Assembly (NCBI GenBank): GCA_041740375.1 | Contig: JBGSMB010000021.1 | Span: 1 to 14,102 of the forward strand | Direction: 5' to 3' | Length of the DNA stretch: 14,102 nucleotides | Source of the DNA: JBGSMB01 sp041740375 | Lineage (GTDB): Bacteria; Patescibacteriota; Saccharimonadia; Saccharimonadales; JAGQMS01 | Shown here: positions 1 through 8,015 of the stretch, piece by piece | Layout: each line of letters starts with the position of its first letter | Numbering within the stretch: the stretch's first letter is position 1 | The notes under the pieces: model-generated | What the model saw: only the letters and a program-made list of their open reading frames with translations | Database searches by the model: none | Told to the model about the DNA's origin: nothing | Position numbers and translations under genes: made by a program

Positions 1-36
1 GCCATCACAACTGACCATCCGGCAGTCTTGGGCTGC

Positions 37-387
37 TCAGTCCTGACATGTGCCAATTGGCTCAAGAACATCATACAAATATACGTGACGTGCATACATA
101 CACCATACAACCGTTGTGTGACCTCGTCTCAATTCTTTGGTAAGACTTATAAGATGCTCTTCAACAATTCCTAGCAATTGTGAATCGTCCTCATCAAAAG
201 GGTCATAATAGTGCCAGGGCTCGTCCTTCCCTGGGCTTTTTTGCTTTACCCCATCTGGACCATTTTTACCTTCAAATTTCATTATTTGCTGGAAACTTGG
301 GAATATTTGATCATCAACCAACATCCCGAGATGCTTGCTCGCGCCTAGGTTAATTTTTTTGTGAGCACTTATTAATCTTGAATACAT
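37..387 (-). CDS. Small conserved-looking hypothetical protein, possibly broken at its C-terminus
   Basis: A 116-residue ORF on the same strand as recG, starting (ATG) 4 bp after the recG stop, so probably co-transcribed and translationally coupled to it. I do not recognise the family with confidence. Residues 1-90 look like a genuine soluble protein: HKKI near residue 9, then KFEGKNGPDG, KSPGKDEPWHYYDP and an acidic FDEDDSQLL stretch leading into an amphipathic helix. The density of His, Asp, Trp and Tyr hints at a metal-binding or hydrolase fold, but this is inference. The last 27 residues change character, becoming rich in Val, Tyr, Cys, Met and His, and end at TGA. An alternative minus-strand frame (one base later) is open from about base 120 to the window edge at base 1, so a frameshift or sequencing error could have truncated a longer protein. 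No signal peptide or membrane segment is visible. It could equally be complete as written. Confidence 0.6.
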   Translation of the reverse strand: MYSRLISAHKKINLGASKHLGMLVDDQIFPSFQQIMKFEGKNGPDGVKQKSPGKDEPWHYYDPFDEDDSQLLGIVEEHLISLTKELRRGHTTVVWCMYARHVYLYDVLEPIGTCQD

Positions 388-391
388 ATGG

Positions 392-2452
392 TTAATTTAG
401 CCTTGAAACATGCTGAAAATGTCTGACTCTTTCTGCAATATACCTATAGTGTACCAATGATTCACGGCGTTCTATAAATTCACGTGCCGCAAGTTTTGCA
501 TTAGCTACTAGCGCACGATCATTTACGTCTGCAAATTGCAGATCAAGGCTTCCGCTCTGCCTAGTGCCATAAATTGCCCCAGGTCCGCGTAACTGCAAGT
601 CCATTTCCGCCAATTTAAATCCATTATTTGTACTACTTATCGCTCTCATTCTTTTTGTCATGCCGATATCTTGGCTCGGAATCAAAAAGCAATAACCCTG
701 ATGATTACCCCGCCCGATCCGTCCTCGTAGTTGATGAAGTTGCGCGAGCCCAAACCTTTCCGCTCCCTCTACAACCATTACACTCGCATTTGGAACATTG
801 ACGCCAACTTCAATGACAGTAGTTGCCACGAGCACGTCAATATCGCCCGCCGCAAATCTAGTCATAACTTCGTCCTTTTGAGAGGGCTTCATACCTCCGT
901 GAACAATCGCAATTCGCCTATGCCGTAAGAGCTTTGTTGATAATTCTTCGTAGAGTGATTCTGCGGCTTTGGCTTGTAAACTTTCGGACTCATTAATAAG
1001 TGGGCATACCGCGAATACTTGGCGACCCAACTCAATTTGCTCATCGACTAGCTTATATACGCTTGAACGTGCCGGAAACAGAACAATCTCTGTATGCGTC
1101 TCTAGGCGACCGGAAGGCATTGTTTGAATGATCGACAGATCTAGCTCCCCATAAAGAGTTAGTGAAAGACTTCTTGGTATTGGAGTAGCGGTAAGACATA
1201 GGACGTGGGGGGAGATCCCGGCTTTCTTCCGTAGTGCTTGTCGTTGGTCAACGCCGAATCTATGCTGCTCATCGATAATAACAATTCCTGTTTTTTGCGT
1301 TACAACCGGATCTTGTAGTAGTGCATGCGTCCCGACAATAAAACGACATTCTCCGTTTGCGATACGACCGTGCATGGCTTTTTTTTCAGACTGCTTCATA
1401 CCACCAACTAGCAGACCGATCGTACTTCGCCAAGGTGTCTGCTCAAGTAATTCAAAAAATGTTTCTGCATGTTGCCTTGCAAGTATTTCTGTTGGAGCCA
1501 TAAAAAGAACTTGGTATCCGCTATTCAGTACCATGATAGATGCGAGCGCGGCGACAACAGTTTTTCCAGACCCTACATCACCCTCGACAAGACGGTTCAT
1601 TGGCTCAGTTTTTTGAATATCGGTAAGTATTTGCCACGCAGTTTTTCGTTGATCTTCGGTTAACTTGTACGGAAGGTTTTTTACAAATTCTTTAGCGATC
1701 GCTTCATCGAATACAATAGATGGAGCTTTTTCTTTCTGAAGTTCCTGTCGGTTTAGTTCGGTTGCAAGTTGGAGGTGAAAAATCTCTTCAATGCTCAAGC
1801 GTTTCTTTGCCCTAGAGAGCAGTTCGTTATTTTCTGGGAAATGAAGAGTCCGTATTGTTTTGTCGAGCGACATTAATGACATTTCTGAAACCAACCATTC
1901 TGGAAGACGTTCTGGAATAACAAAGTTTAGGCCCAGTGCAGAGCTTATTATTTTTCTTATTTGCCTAGAGGTTAGACCTTTTTGCTCCTTGTATATCGCA
2001 AGGATTCGAGATTCATTAACCGTGACATCGCTCGCAGCTTCTATCGTTGGATTTACTACTGACAAGCGCTGGTTTTGTAGGTCATAGTTTCCTGAGACAT
2101 AATATTGCTCGTTCTGTTTGATTGAAGCTGCGCGATATGGTTGGTTAAACCAAACGACCGGTAACAGACCTGATTCATCATTAACGACTGCTTCTGTCAA
2201 ATGTAAGCCTTTTCGCGAATAGCGAGAACCTTTAATTTCTATAGTTCCCTTAACACTAACCAAGCCCGGACTTATCTCGCCTATTGGTCTAATATCAGAA
2301 AAATCGTCGTATTTTTTAGGAAAATACATCAATAGCTCTTCTATAGTTGTCACACCTAAATTTGCGAGCTTTTTTTCAATTTCGGCACCTACTCCTTTGA
2401 TCGATCTGAGAGGTGGGAGATTGAGATAATCAGTAGCGATTTTATTGGTCAT
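392..2452 (-). CDS. recG: ATP-dependent DNA helicase RecG
   Basis: RecG is a superfamily 2 DNA translocase that reverses stalled forks and migrates branched recombination intermediates. At 686 residues it matches the usual length (E. coli about 693). An N-terminal region with a helix-hairpin-helix-like stretch (residues 13-45) leads into the OB-fold wedge domain at roughly 60-150. The helicase core follows: Walker A GDVGSGKT (291-298), motif Ia MAPTEILARQH (318-328), DEQH box (394-397), TATP motif III (421-424), and motifs V-VI, with TTVIEVGVNVPNA at 544-556 and QLRGRIGRG at 574-582. The RecG-type TRG region is present at 614-634 (AEMDLQLRGPG then GTRQSG). The position after RGPG is Ala where I expect Glu in well-studied RecGs. 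The ATG at 2452 has no Shine-Dalgarno; a -10-like box lies only a few bases upstream. It is divergent from the penicillin-binding protein gene and is followed by a small unrecognised gene. Confidence 0.97.
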   Translation of the reverse strand: MTNKIATDYLNLPPLRSIKGVGAEIEKKLANLGVTTIEELLMYFPKKYDDFSDIRPIGEISPGLVSVKGTIEIKGSRYSRKGLHLTEAVVNDESGLLPVVWFNQPYRAASIKQNEQYYVSGNYDLQNQRLSVVNPTIEAASDVTVNESRILAIYKEQKGLTSRQIRKIISSALGLNFVIPERLPEWLVSEMSLMSLDKTIRTLHFPENNELLSRAKKRLSIEEIFHLQLATELNRQELQKEKAPSIVFDEAIAKEFVKNLPYKLTEDQRKTAWQILTDIQKTEPMNRLVEGDVGSGKTVVAALASIMVLNSGYQVLFMAPTEILARQHAETFFELLEQTPWRSTIGLLVGGMKQSEKKAMHGRIANGECRFIVGTHALLQDPVVTQKTGIVIIDEQHRFGVDQRQALRKKAGISPHVLCLTATPIPRSLSLTLYGELDLSIIQTMPSGRLETHTEIVLFPARSSVYKLVDEQIELGRQVFAVCPLINESESLQAKAAESLYEELSTKLLRHRRIAIVHGGMKPSQKDEVMTRFAAGDIDVLVATTVIEVGVNVPNASVMVVEGAERFGLAQLHQLRGRIGRGNHQGYCFLIPSQDIGMTKRMRAISSTNNGFKLAEMDLQLRGPGAIYGTRQSGSLDLQFADVNDRALVANAKLAAREFIERRESLVHYRYIAERVRHFQHVSRLN

Positions 2453-2475
2453 TTATAGTATAATCTTATAGTACT
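2453..2475 (-). promoter_or_regulatory. Candidate recG promoter with very short or no leader
   Basis: Read on the minus strand, two -10-like hexamers lie directly before the recG ATG: TATAAG (2470-2465) and TATACT (2462-2457). The first would start transcription about 6 nt before the ATG and the second at the ATG itself. No purine-rich ribosome-binding site lies between them and the start. No clear -35 is visible. The -35 position would fall in or beside the perfect inverted repeat at 2476-2508. Confidence 0.4.
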
Positions 2476-2554
2476 TTTAGTCTTTAGTTATCAGAACTAA
2501 AGACTAAATTGGGAAGAGGATTTTATTGAATTAGTTTGTCTTAACCTCTAAAAC
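2459..2554 (+). promoter_or_regulatory. Candidate promoter(s) for the penicillin-binding protein gene
   Basis: A perfect TATAAT occurs on the plus strand at 2459-2464, without a good -35. Transcription from it would begin near 2471, placing the inverted repeat at the extreme 5' end of a leader of about 145 nt. A second weak candidate is TTGAAT (2526-2531), a 17-bp spacer and TAAAAC (2549-2554). I cannot choose between them from sequence. A purine stretch AAAGGAT about 16 nt before the ATG is a poorly spaced ribosome-binding site. Confidence 0.3.
2476..2508. repeat. Perfect 14-bp inverted repeat in divergent recG/PBP region
   Basis: Arms at 2476-2489 and 2495-2508 are exactly complementary around a 5-nt loop (ATCAG). 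The core arm is TAGTCTTTAGTT. There is no T-run after either arm, and it lies between two divergent gene starts, so it is not a normal transcription terminator. It could be an operator overlapping the recG -35 position, or a 5'-leader hairpin in the penicillin-binding protein mRNA. Confidence 0.7.
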
Positions 2555-2614
2555 CTATCAACAAGATTACAAGAGACATATTACATCAGAGCAAAGGATA
2601 AAGTTACTACATAT

Positions 2615-5600
2615 ATGAGTATCAAGAAGCGAGTAAAGAAAACTTTCGCAACGACAAAAAACAAACTTAATGGTTCGTATAAAAAAATCACTAGCGGTGC
2701 TAAAAAGAAGGCACCAATAAAAAGTAGTATTCGGGTAAATCAAAACCTATCTGCTCGAATGAAAACTAAGAAAGACCTTAAAGCAAAAAAGCGTGCCGAA
2801 TATCTTGCGACACTTCCTAAGAATCCAGTTAAAAGGTTTTTTTATCGCTTGCATCCTAAACGTTTAGCGAAGTATTGGTTTAGTCGCGAAGGCGCCGTAA
2901 AGGCTCTTACCATTGCTGGAGTGATGCTCCTAGTTCTGACGGTCATTTCCGTTGGGGTATTTGCCTACTTTAGAAAAGATTTACCTAAAAATATTACCAA
3001 TCTAGAATCATGCTCTCTAGGTCAAACGATTAAGTTTTATGACCGAACAAAAACGGTACTATTATGGTCTGGTGCCGGAGATGTCGACTGCCGGCCTGTA
3101 GCACTTTCAGAAATGTCGCCATACCTGCAACAAGCCGTCATTGCAACAGAAGATCAAAACTATTACTCACACCATGGCTTTGATGCAGCTGCCTTAGCTA
3201 CCGCAGCACTTAGTAATGCAAGCAGCGGTGAAGGTCGTGGAGGTTCTACGATTACTCAGCAATACGTAAAACTAGCCCTGCTAACTTCAGAACGTACCCT
3301 GACACGAAAAGTCAAAGAACTCATTCTTGCCGTAGAGCTAGACGCGTCCTACAACAAAGATGAAATTCTTCAGGCTTATTTGAACGAAATCGGATTCGCT
3401 TATCAATATAATGGCGCCGAAGCAGCAGCGAGAGGCCTATTTGATAAATCGGCCAAAGATCTAACCGTTGACGAAGCAGCGATAATGGCTGCCGGTATTC
3501 GTTCTCCTGACTACTATTGGGTTCAAGATCAAGAAGCCTTAATAGATCGCCGGAACTACGTTCTCGACCAGATGGTGAGCATGGGCTATATATCTCAGAA
3601 AGAGGCAGATGAAGCAAAGAAGATAGATACGCTTGCTAAAGTTGTTAAAAACAAAAGTCAATATAAAGACATAAAGGCACCTCATTTTGTACTTGAAGTC
3701 TACGACCAACTCAAGGAACAGTACGGGAAAGACTTAACAAAATTAGGCTTCACCGTTACTACAACGCTAGACATGGGCCTACAGGCTGACGCAGAAGCTG
3801 CGATAGCTCAAGGAATTGCTGCTGTAGATCGAGGTGGCTTTAACAATGCGGCAATAGTTTCAGAAGATGTTGAGACAGGACAGGTAGTTGCAATGGTCGG
3901 AAGTCGCGACTTTACCTACCCTGGATATGGAGAGAAAAATATCGCCACATCCCCCCGAAGTCCTGGCTCTAGCTTTAAGCCATATGACTACGCGGCACTT
4001 ATGTCAGCGAGTGAAAACTGGGGTGCAGGAAGTATCCTCTACGATCTAAAAACAGATTTCGGCGGCAACTATCGACCTGAAAACTATGATGGACGAGAAC
4101 CGGGCGGAATCTCAATGCGATACGCACTTGGAGGCTCTAGAAACATCCCGGCGATTAAAGCAATGTACACGGCCGGAATCAATTACACACACGAACTCGT
4201 CAAGAAGCTAGGAGTTACTGATGGCATTACGGGATGTGCAGGAGCACCCGACTGTGCCGATATCCTTTCAACTGCACTCGGTGATGGCGGTCAAGTCAGA
4301 CTTGATCAACATGTCCATGGATACGCAACACTTTCACGACTAGGAAAAAATATTCCACAAACGTACGTTTTGAAGATAGAGAATGCCAAGGGGAAAGTTA
4401 TCGAAGAGTGGAAAGAAGCCGAAGGCGAACAAGGTGTAGACCCACAAATTGCCTACATTATTAACGACATGTTGTCAGATAAAAACGCTAGTTATTTCCG
4501 ACTTGATCGTGGTTTTACAAATCGTATCACAAACGGCTTTGAAGGTATGGATATACCTGCCACTATGAAAACTGGAACAACCAATAACTTCGATAACGGT
4601 TGGCTTATGGGTAGTAGTACAAAGTATGCGACAGGAGTTTGGATTGGACACCATGAAAATAAATCTGCAACGACTAGAGGCTTTGAAAACTTAACTGCTC
4701 CTATTTGGGGCGAGTTCATGAGACGTGCTCACGAAAAATTACCAGCAAAGCCAGTTGCATGGACAAAACCAGAAGGCATAAAGACAGTCGCTCATGATTC
4801 TGCATACTACGCTCTCATTAAATCTAAGTGTACAGGCGCCCAACTTGGCAATGTATGTGGTTATGGTCAATCAGACATCTATCCTTCCTGGTACTCCCCT
4901 AAAAAATCTGGAGCTGGACAAAAAGCGATAATTGATACAGTCAGCAATAGATTAGCTACAGAATGTACCCCCGAACGTGCTAAGAAAGAGATAACAAGTG
5001 GAAATATACAACCAGAGATTCCTTCAAGTGACCCAAATTACACAAGATGGCTCACGCCAATACAGGCTAGATATGGTGGAGTAGCTGGCGGAGCGATACC
5101 CGTTGAGAAAGACAATGTTCATAATTGCGGAGACACTAAACCAACTGTTTCAATTTCTGGTCCAAGCGCATGTGACAGTTTTTGTGAATACACAATTAGC
5201 TTTACAAGTGGAACGCATAGTATCAAAACATTAAATATGAAAGTAAATGGTCAAATAATCACCTCTTACGACATATCACCAGGTGGCGGTGCTCAAACAT
5301 TCTCATATGTGCCAACATTTGGAGGTAGCGGTTCACTTGTTGCAGAAGTCGTAGATTCTGCATTATATGATGGTACTGACACCAAGACTATAATTTTCGG
5401 TCAACCGCCAACGCTTACTCTACTTGGTACAAACCAAGGTGCAAATTACAATTTATCCTGGAGCCCAACGGTAAACAATGCTGGCTGTTTCGAAATACTA
5501 AGAAATGACACTGTTTTCATACCATGCGATTCCGGGAATGACTACTTAGTGAGTGGACCAGTCCCCGCAGGAACTAGATTTACCGTAAAAGCCAAGAGTA

Positions 5601-5647
5601 CAAGTGGTGTTGAGATATCAAGCTCTAATGAAGTGACAAAAAACTAA
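2615..5647 (+). CDS. Bifunctional class A penicillin-binding protein (glycosyltransferase 51 plus transpeptidase) with C-terminal extension
   Basis: This enzyme polymerises lipid II into glycan strands and cross-links the stem peptides outside the membrane. Residues 1-92 are a strongly Lys/Arg-rich cytoplasmic tail, followed by one membrane helix at about 95-118. The GT51 domain carries ATEDQNYYSHHG (177-188, catalytic Glu179), GGSTITQQ (209-216), RKVKELILAVELD (231-243) and KDEILQAYLNEIGF (248-261). A linker with TTTLDMGLQ (382-390) leads to the transpeptidase domain. It has SSFK (452-455, nucleophile Ser452), SRN (508-510) and KTGTT (652-656). Residues from about 715 to 840 form a linker with several Cys. 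Residues 841-928 and 930-1010 look like two beta-sandwich modules (Ig-like and fibronectin III-like), with Cys pairs such as C853/C857 and C958/C971. At 1010 residues it is longer than typical PBP1A proteins, mainly because of the two ends. It converges on radA with a 7-bp gap. Confidence 0.95.
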   Translation: MSIKKRVKKTFATTKNKLNGSYKKITSGAKKKAPIKSSIRVNQNLSARMKTKKDLKAKKRAEYLATLPKNPVKRFFYRLHPKRLAKYWFSREGAVKALTIAGVMLLVLTVISVGVFAYFRKDLPKNITNLESCSLGQTIKFYDRTKTVLLWSGAGDVDCRPVALSEMSPYLQQAVIATEDQNYYSHHGFDAAALATAALSNASSGEGRGGSTITQQYVKLALLTSERTLTRKVKELILAVELDASYNKDEILQAYLNEIGFAYQYNGAEAAARGLFDKSAKDLTVDEAAIMAAGIRSPDYYWVQDQEALIDRRNYVLDQMVSMGYISQKEADEAKKIDTLAKVVKNKSQYKDIKAPHFVLEVYDQLKEQYGKDLTKLGFTVTTTLDMGLQADAEAAIAQGIAAVDRGGFNNAAIVSEDVETGQVVAMVGSRDFTYPGYGEKNIATSPRSPGSSFKPYDYAALMSASENWGAGSILYDLKTDFGGNYRPENYDGREPGGISMRYALGGSRNIPAIKAMYTAGINYTHELVKKLGVTDGITGCAGAPDCADILSTALGDGGQVRLDQHVHGYATLSRLGKNIPQTYVLKIENAKGKVIEEWKEAEGEQGVDPQIAYIINDMLSDKNASYFRLDRGFTNRITNGFEGMDIPATMKTGTTNNFDNGWLMGSSTKYATGVWIGHHENKSATTRGFENLTAPIWGEFMRRAHEKLPAKPVAWTKPEGIKTVAHDSAYYALIKSKCTGAQLGNVCGYGQSDIYPSWYSPKKSGAGQKAIIDTVSNRLATECTPERAKKEITSGNIQPEIPSSDPNYTRWLTPIQARYGGVAGGAIPVEKDNVHNCGDTKPTVSISGPSACDSFCEYTISFTSGTHSIKTLNMKVNGQIITSYDISPGGGAQTFSYVPTFGGSGSLVAEVVDSALYDGTDTKTIIFGQPPTLTLLGTNQGANYNLSWSPTVNNAGCFEILRNDTVFIPCDSGNDYLVSGPVPAGTRFTVKAKSTSGVEISSSNEVTKN

Positions 5648-5654
5648 AAATTCT

Positions 5655-6998
5655 CTACTTTAAAAAAGTATTAAGCGCTTCGCGTACATCAGATATTTGT
5701 CTATACGAAGCCGACTTTATCGTTGTAGATTTTGGTCCAATAACGGTTTTGAACCCTAATTTTTTTGCTTCTGCTGTACGTTTGTCTATCGATGTTACGT
5801 GACGGACTTCACCACTTAGACCAACTTCTCCAAAAACGACTGCGTCTTCTTTTAATTGGAGTCCTTTCGATGCTGAGCCGATGGCCAGGCATATTGCAAG
5901 ATCTGCTGCAGGTTCACTGAGTTTTATACCACCTACTATATTTATATAAATATCTTTATCAGAAAGTTGTAGTTTTGTTCGTCGTTCAAGTACGGCTACC
6001 AAAAGATTTAGTCGATTAAGATCGAAGCCGGATGAAGCTCGCTTTGGATATCCGTATGAAGTCTTATTGACAAGCGCCTGCACCTCTACAAGCACCGGAC
6101 GTGTACCTTCAAGCGTTGCGAGGACGATTGAACCATCACTTACTTGTCTTTCGGCTAATAACGCCGCAGAAGGATTATCTACGCTTATTAAACCCTTCTC
6201 TTTCATTTCAAAAATGCCCGCCTCATTTGTTGAACCAAATCGATTTTTTATCGCACGAAGCACCTTAAATCCGCCATAGCGATCGCCTTCAAGCTGTAAA
6301 ACAAAATCCACAATATGTTCTAGCACCTTTGGTCCTGCTATAGAACCTTCTTTAGTGACATGACCAATGATAAGTAGCGCGGTGTTTTTTTCCTTAGCAG
6401 CCCTAGTCAGAAGCTGTGTTGAATTCGTAATTTGGCTCACAGAGCCAGCTGCTGAATTAATCTCTTCACACGCCATTGTCTGGATTGAATCAATAATTAC
6501 TAAATCATAGGATTCGCTCGCAATTGTACTAGCTATATCATTTGTCACAGAAGTAGCGGCAAGCGTCAAAGTACTATTTGAGCTATGCCCAAGACGAATC
6601 GACCGCAAACTAATTTGTTCCGCAGATTCTTCTCCGCTCACATAAAGAACTTTTGAATTTTTGGATATCTCGTCCGCAAGCTGTAACAACAAAGTGCTCT
6701 TTCCGATACCAGGTTGACCGGCGAGTAAGGTGACGCTCCCCGAAACTATACCTCCGCCCAGAACAACATCAACATCTTGAATACCTGTTTTGATTCTCGG
6801 AGATTGTTTATTTGCCCTAACTTCACCGATAGTTTCTGTTTTGAGGACTTTTCCTGATGAAGACGATGTAAGGCTACTTTGGACATCTAGCACTTCTCCA
6901 ATCGTATTCCATTCACCACAAGATACACACTTCCCTGTCCATGATGGATACGAAGATCCGCAGCTACTACACACATAGGATACTCGTTTTTTGGCCAC
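5655..6998 (-). CDS. radA: DNA repair protein RadA (Sms)
   Basis: RadA is a RecA-related hexameric motor that aids RecA-driven branch migration and recombination. At 447 residues it is normal in length. The N-terminal four-cysteine zinc finger is intact (C10, C13, C24, C27). The RecA-like ATPase has Walker A GQPGIGKST (94-102), Walker B LVIID (166-170) and the RadA-specific KNRFG motif (251-255). The C-terminal Lon-protease-like domain (about 280-447) has GGIKLSEPAADLA (356-368) and FGEVGLSGEVRHV (389-401). As in other RadAs, this domain is expected to be structural rather than proteolytic. Translation begins at GTG (6998-6996), whose first G is the last base of the preceding gene's TAG stop (TAGTG). 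This one-base overlap implies coupled translation with the upstream membrane protein. The zinc finger begins nine residues into the protein, which supports this start. Confidence 0.97.
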   Translation of the reverse strand: MAKKRVSYVCSSCGSSYPSWTGKCVSCGEWNTIGEVLDVQSSLTSSSSGKVLKTETIGEVRANKQSPRIKTGIQDVDVVLGGGIVSGSVTLLAGQPGIGKSTLLLQLADEISKNSKVLYVSGEESAEQISLRSIRLGHSSNSTLTLAATSVTNDIASTIASESYDLVIIDSIQTMACEEINSAAGSVSQITNSTQLLTRAAKEKNTALLIIGHVTKEGSIAGPKVLEHIVDFVLQLEGDRYGGFKVLRAIKNRFGSTNEAGIFEMKEKGLISVDNPSAALLAERQVSDGSIVLATLEGTRPVLVEVQALVNKTSYGYPKRASSGFDLNRLNLLVAVLERRTKLQLSDKDIYINIVGGIKLSEPAADLAICLAIGSASKGLQLKEDAVVFGEVGLSGEVRHVTSIDKRTAEAKKLGFKTVIGPKSTTIKSASYRQISDVREALNTFLK

Positions 6999-7963
6999 TA
7001 CTGAATTTCCTCTATTTGAGAACTTAAACTATTAATAAGATCGTTTTGAGTAACTGCAATTGCATTTCGTTCATTTACCAACTGATTGTACTCTATGATT
7101 ATTTGCTTCACGTAAGCGATATCTGAATTATAAGACGACACTGCAGCATTGTATGTTGGCACTGCAGCGTTATAAGAAGTGTAGTCACCTGCTGCCGTGA
7201 AGTCATCGAGTTTTTTCTTTTGGTCTTCGAGACTTTTGTTTTGCCTAGAGATTGATGCTTCCCTCTCGTTAATCTCTGATTTCCTAAGGGCCAACTCTGC
7301 GTCTATCTTTTCAACCTTGTCTTTTAGGTCAGTGAATACTTTTTCGTAAGCTGCCGCATACCCTACTACAACGGATCTATTACTGAAATATTGTCTATAG
7401 TGCTCTTCGAGCTCAAATGGCAAATCTTTGACTTCTGTCCCTATAATAGAATGGAGCTCGTTCGCATACTGTGCTGCATCTTTTTGTTTATACGAATCAA
7501 ATAATTTTAAAAGTCTGGGGTTTGTAATTGTTTTAGCAACGGATATAAGTTGTTGATCTAAAATCGCTTTCTTCTCACTACCTAACCTGTCATAGGCCGC
7601 GTGCAGCATTTCGTGGGCTGAAGTTACCTCCTCTACTCCAACAAGACGCGAGTCGTTGATGTCATACACATATATCCCCACTCCATCGAAGCATCCAAGG
7701 ACAATAGATTTCTCGCTAGCACTGCATTTTGCATTAAATGTAGTGCTATCAAGGAGTTGTGGATCGTGAACATAAAACAATTTTTGAGCCTTATCCGTCA
7801 TAGTCGTTGCGCTCGACAAGGACTGTACTACTGCTGACGGTTCGTAACTTCGTAAAAACCACCAATCTTGTATCTGTTGTCGATATATAGCGGCTACTAT
7901 AAACACAGCTAAAGAAGCCCATAACATTGTTACAAGAACATAACTAGTTTTTTTGCTTACCAT
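6998..7963 (-). CDS. Membrane-anchored HEMLH protein with C-terminal coiled coil, putative zinc metallopeptidase
   Basis: I do not recognise a named family. The 321-residue protein starts with one hydrophobic segment (about 8-27) after a short basic tail, so it is probably a type II membrane protein or signal-anchored protein with its bulk outside. Residues 117-121 are HEMLH within TSAHEMLHAAYDRL, a good match to the HExxH zinc-binding signature. Possible third ligands lie downstream (E169 in NELHS or E177 in GTE). Two Cys (80 and 91) just before this motif could form a disulfide. Residues 205-255 and 280-320 are charged heptad-like helices predicted as coiled coil. They are interrupted by a Tyr-rich stretch in which YNAAV occurs twice (264-268, 271-275). 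It sits between clpC and radA, overlapping the radA start by one base. No Shine-Dalgarno precedes the ATG. Peptidase activity is inference; the motif could be structural. Confidence 0.8.
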   Translation of the reverse strand: MVSKKTSYVLVTMLWASLAVFIVAAIYRQQIQDWWFLRSYEPSAVVQSLSSATTMTDKAQKLFYVHDPQLLDSTTFNAKCSASEKSIVLGCFDGVGIYVYDINDSRLVGVEEVTSAHEMLHAAYDRLGSEKKAILDQQLISVAKTITNPRLLKLFDSYKQKDAAQYANELHSIIGTEVKDLPFELEEHYRQYFSNRSVVVGYAAAYEKVFTDLKDKVEKIDAELALRKSEINEREASISRQNKSLEDQKKKLDDFTAAGDYTSYNAAVPTYNAAVSSYNSDIAYVKQIIIEYNQLVNERNAIAVTQNDLINSLSSQIEEIQ

Positions 7964-7972
7964 TAGATATAT

Positions 7973-7978
7973 AGTGTA
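7973..7978 (-). promoter_or_regulatory. Candidate -10 box for the HEMLH protein-radA unit
   Basis: TACACT on the minus strand lies 9 nt before the ATG at 7963, with no ribosome-binding site in between. If it is used, transcription would start about 2 nt before the start codon. No convincing -35 is visible. Read-through from clpC, which ends 52 bp upstream, is an equally possible source of transcript. Confidence 0.3.
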
Positions 7979-8015
7979 TACGCGTGGTACTACTTATAGA
8001 AGAGTCTGCGGTGAT

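Noticed and set aside
5656..5670. Hairpin TACTTT-AAA-AAAGTA at the convergent ends of the PBP gene and radA as a terminator
   Set aside because: The stem is only 6 A/T-dominated pairs with a 3-nt loop, and it lies inside the radA coding end. Too weak to call, although a short T-run follows on the minus strand.
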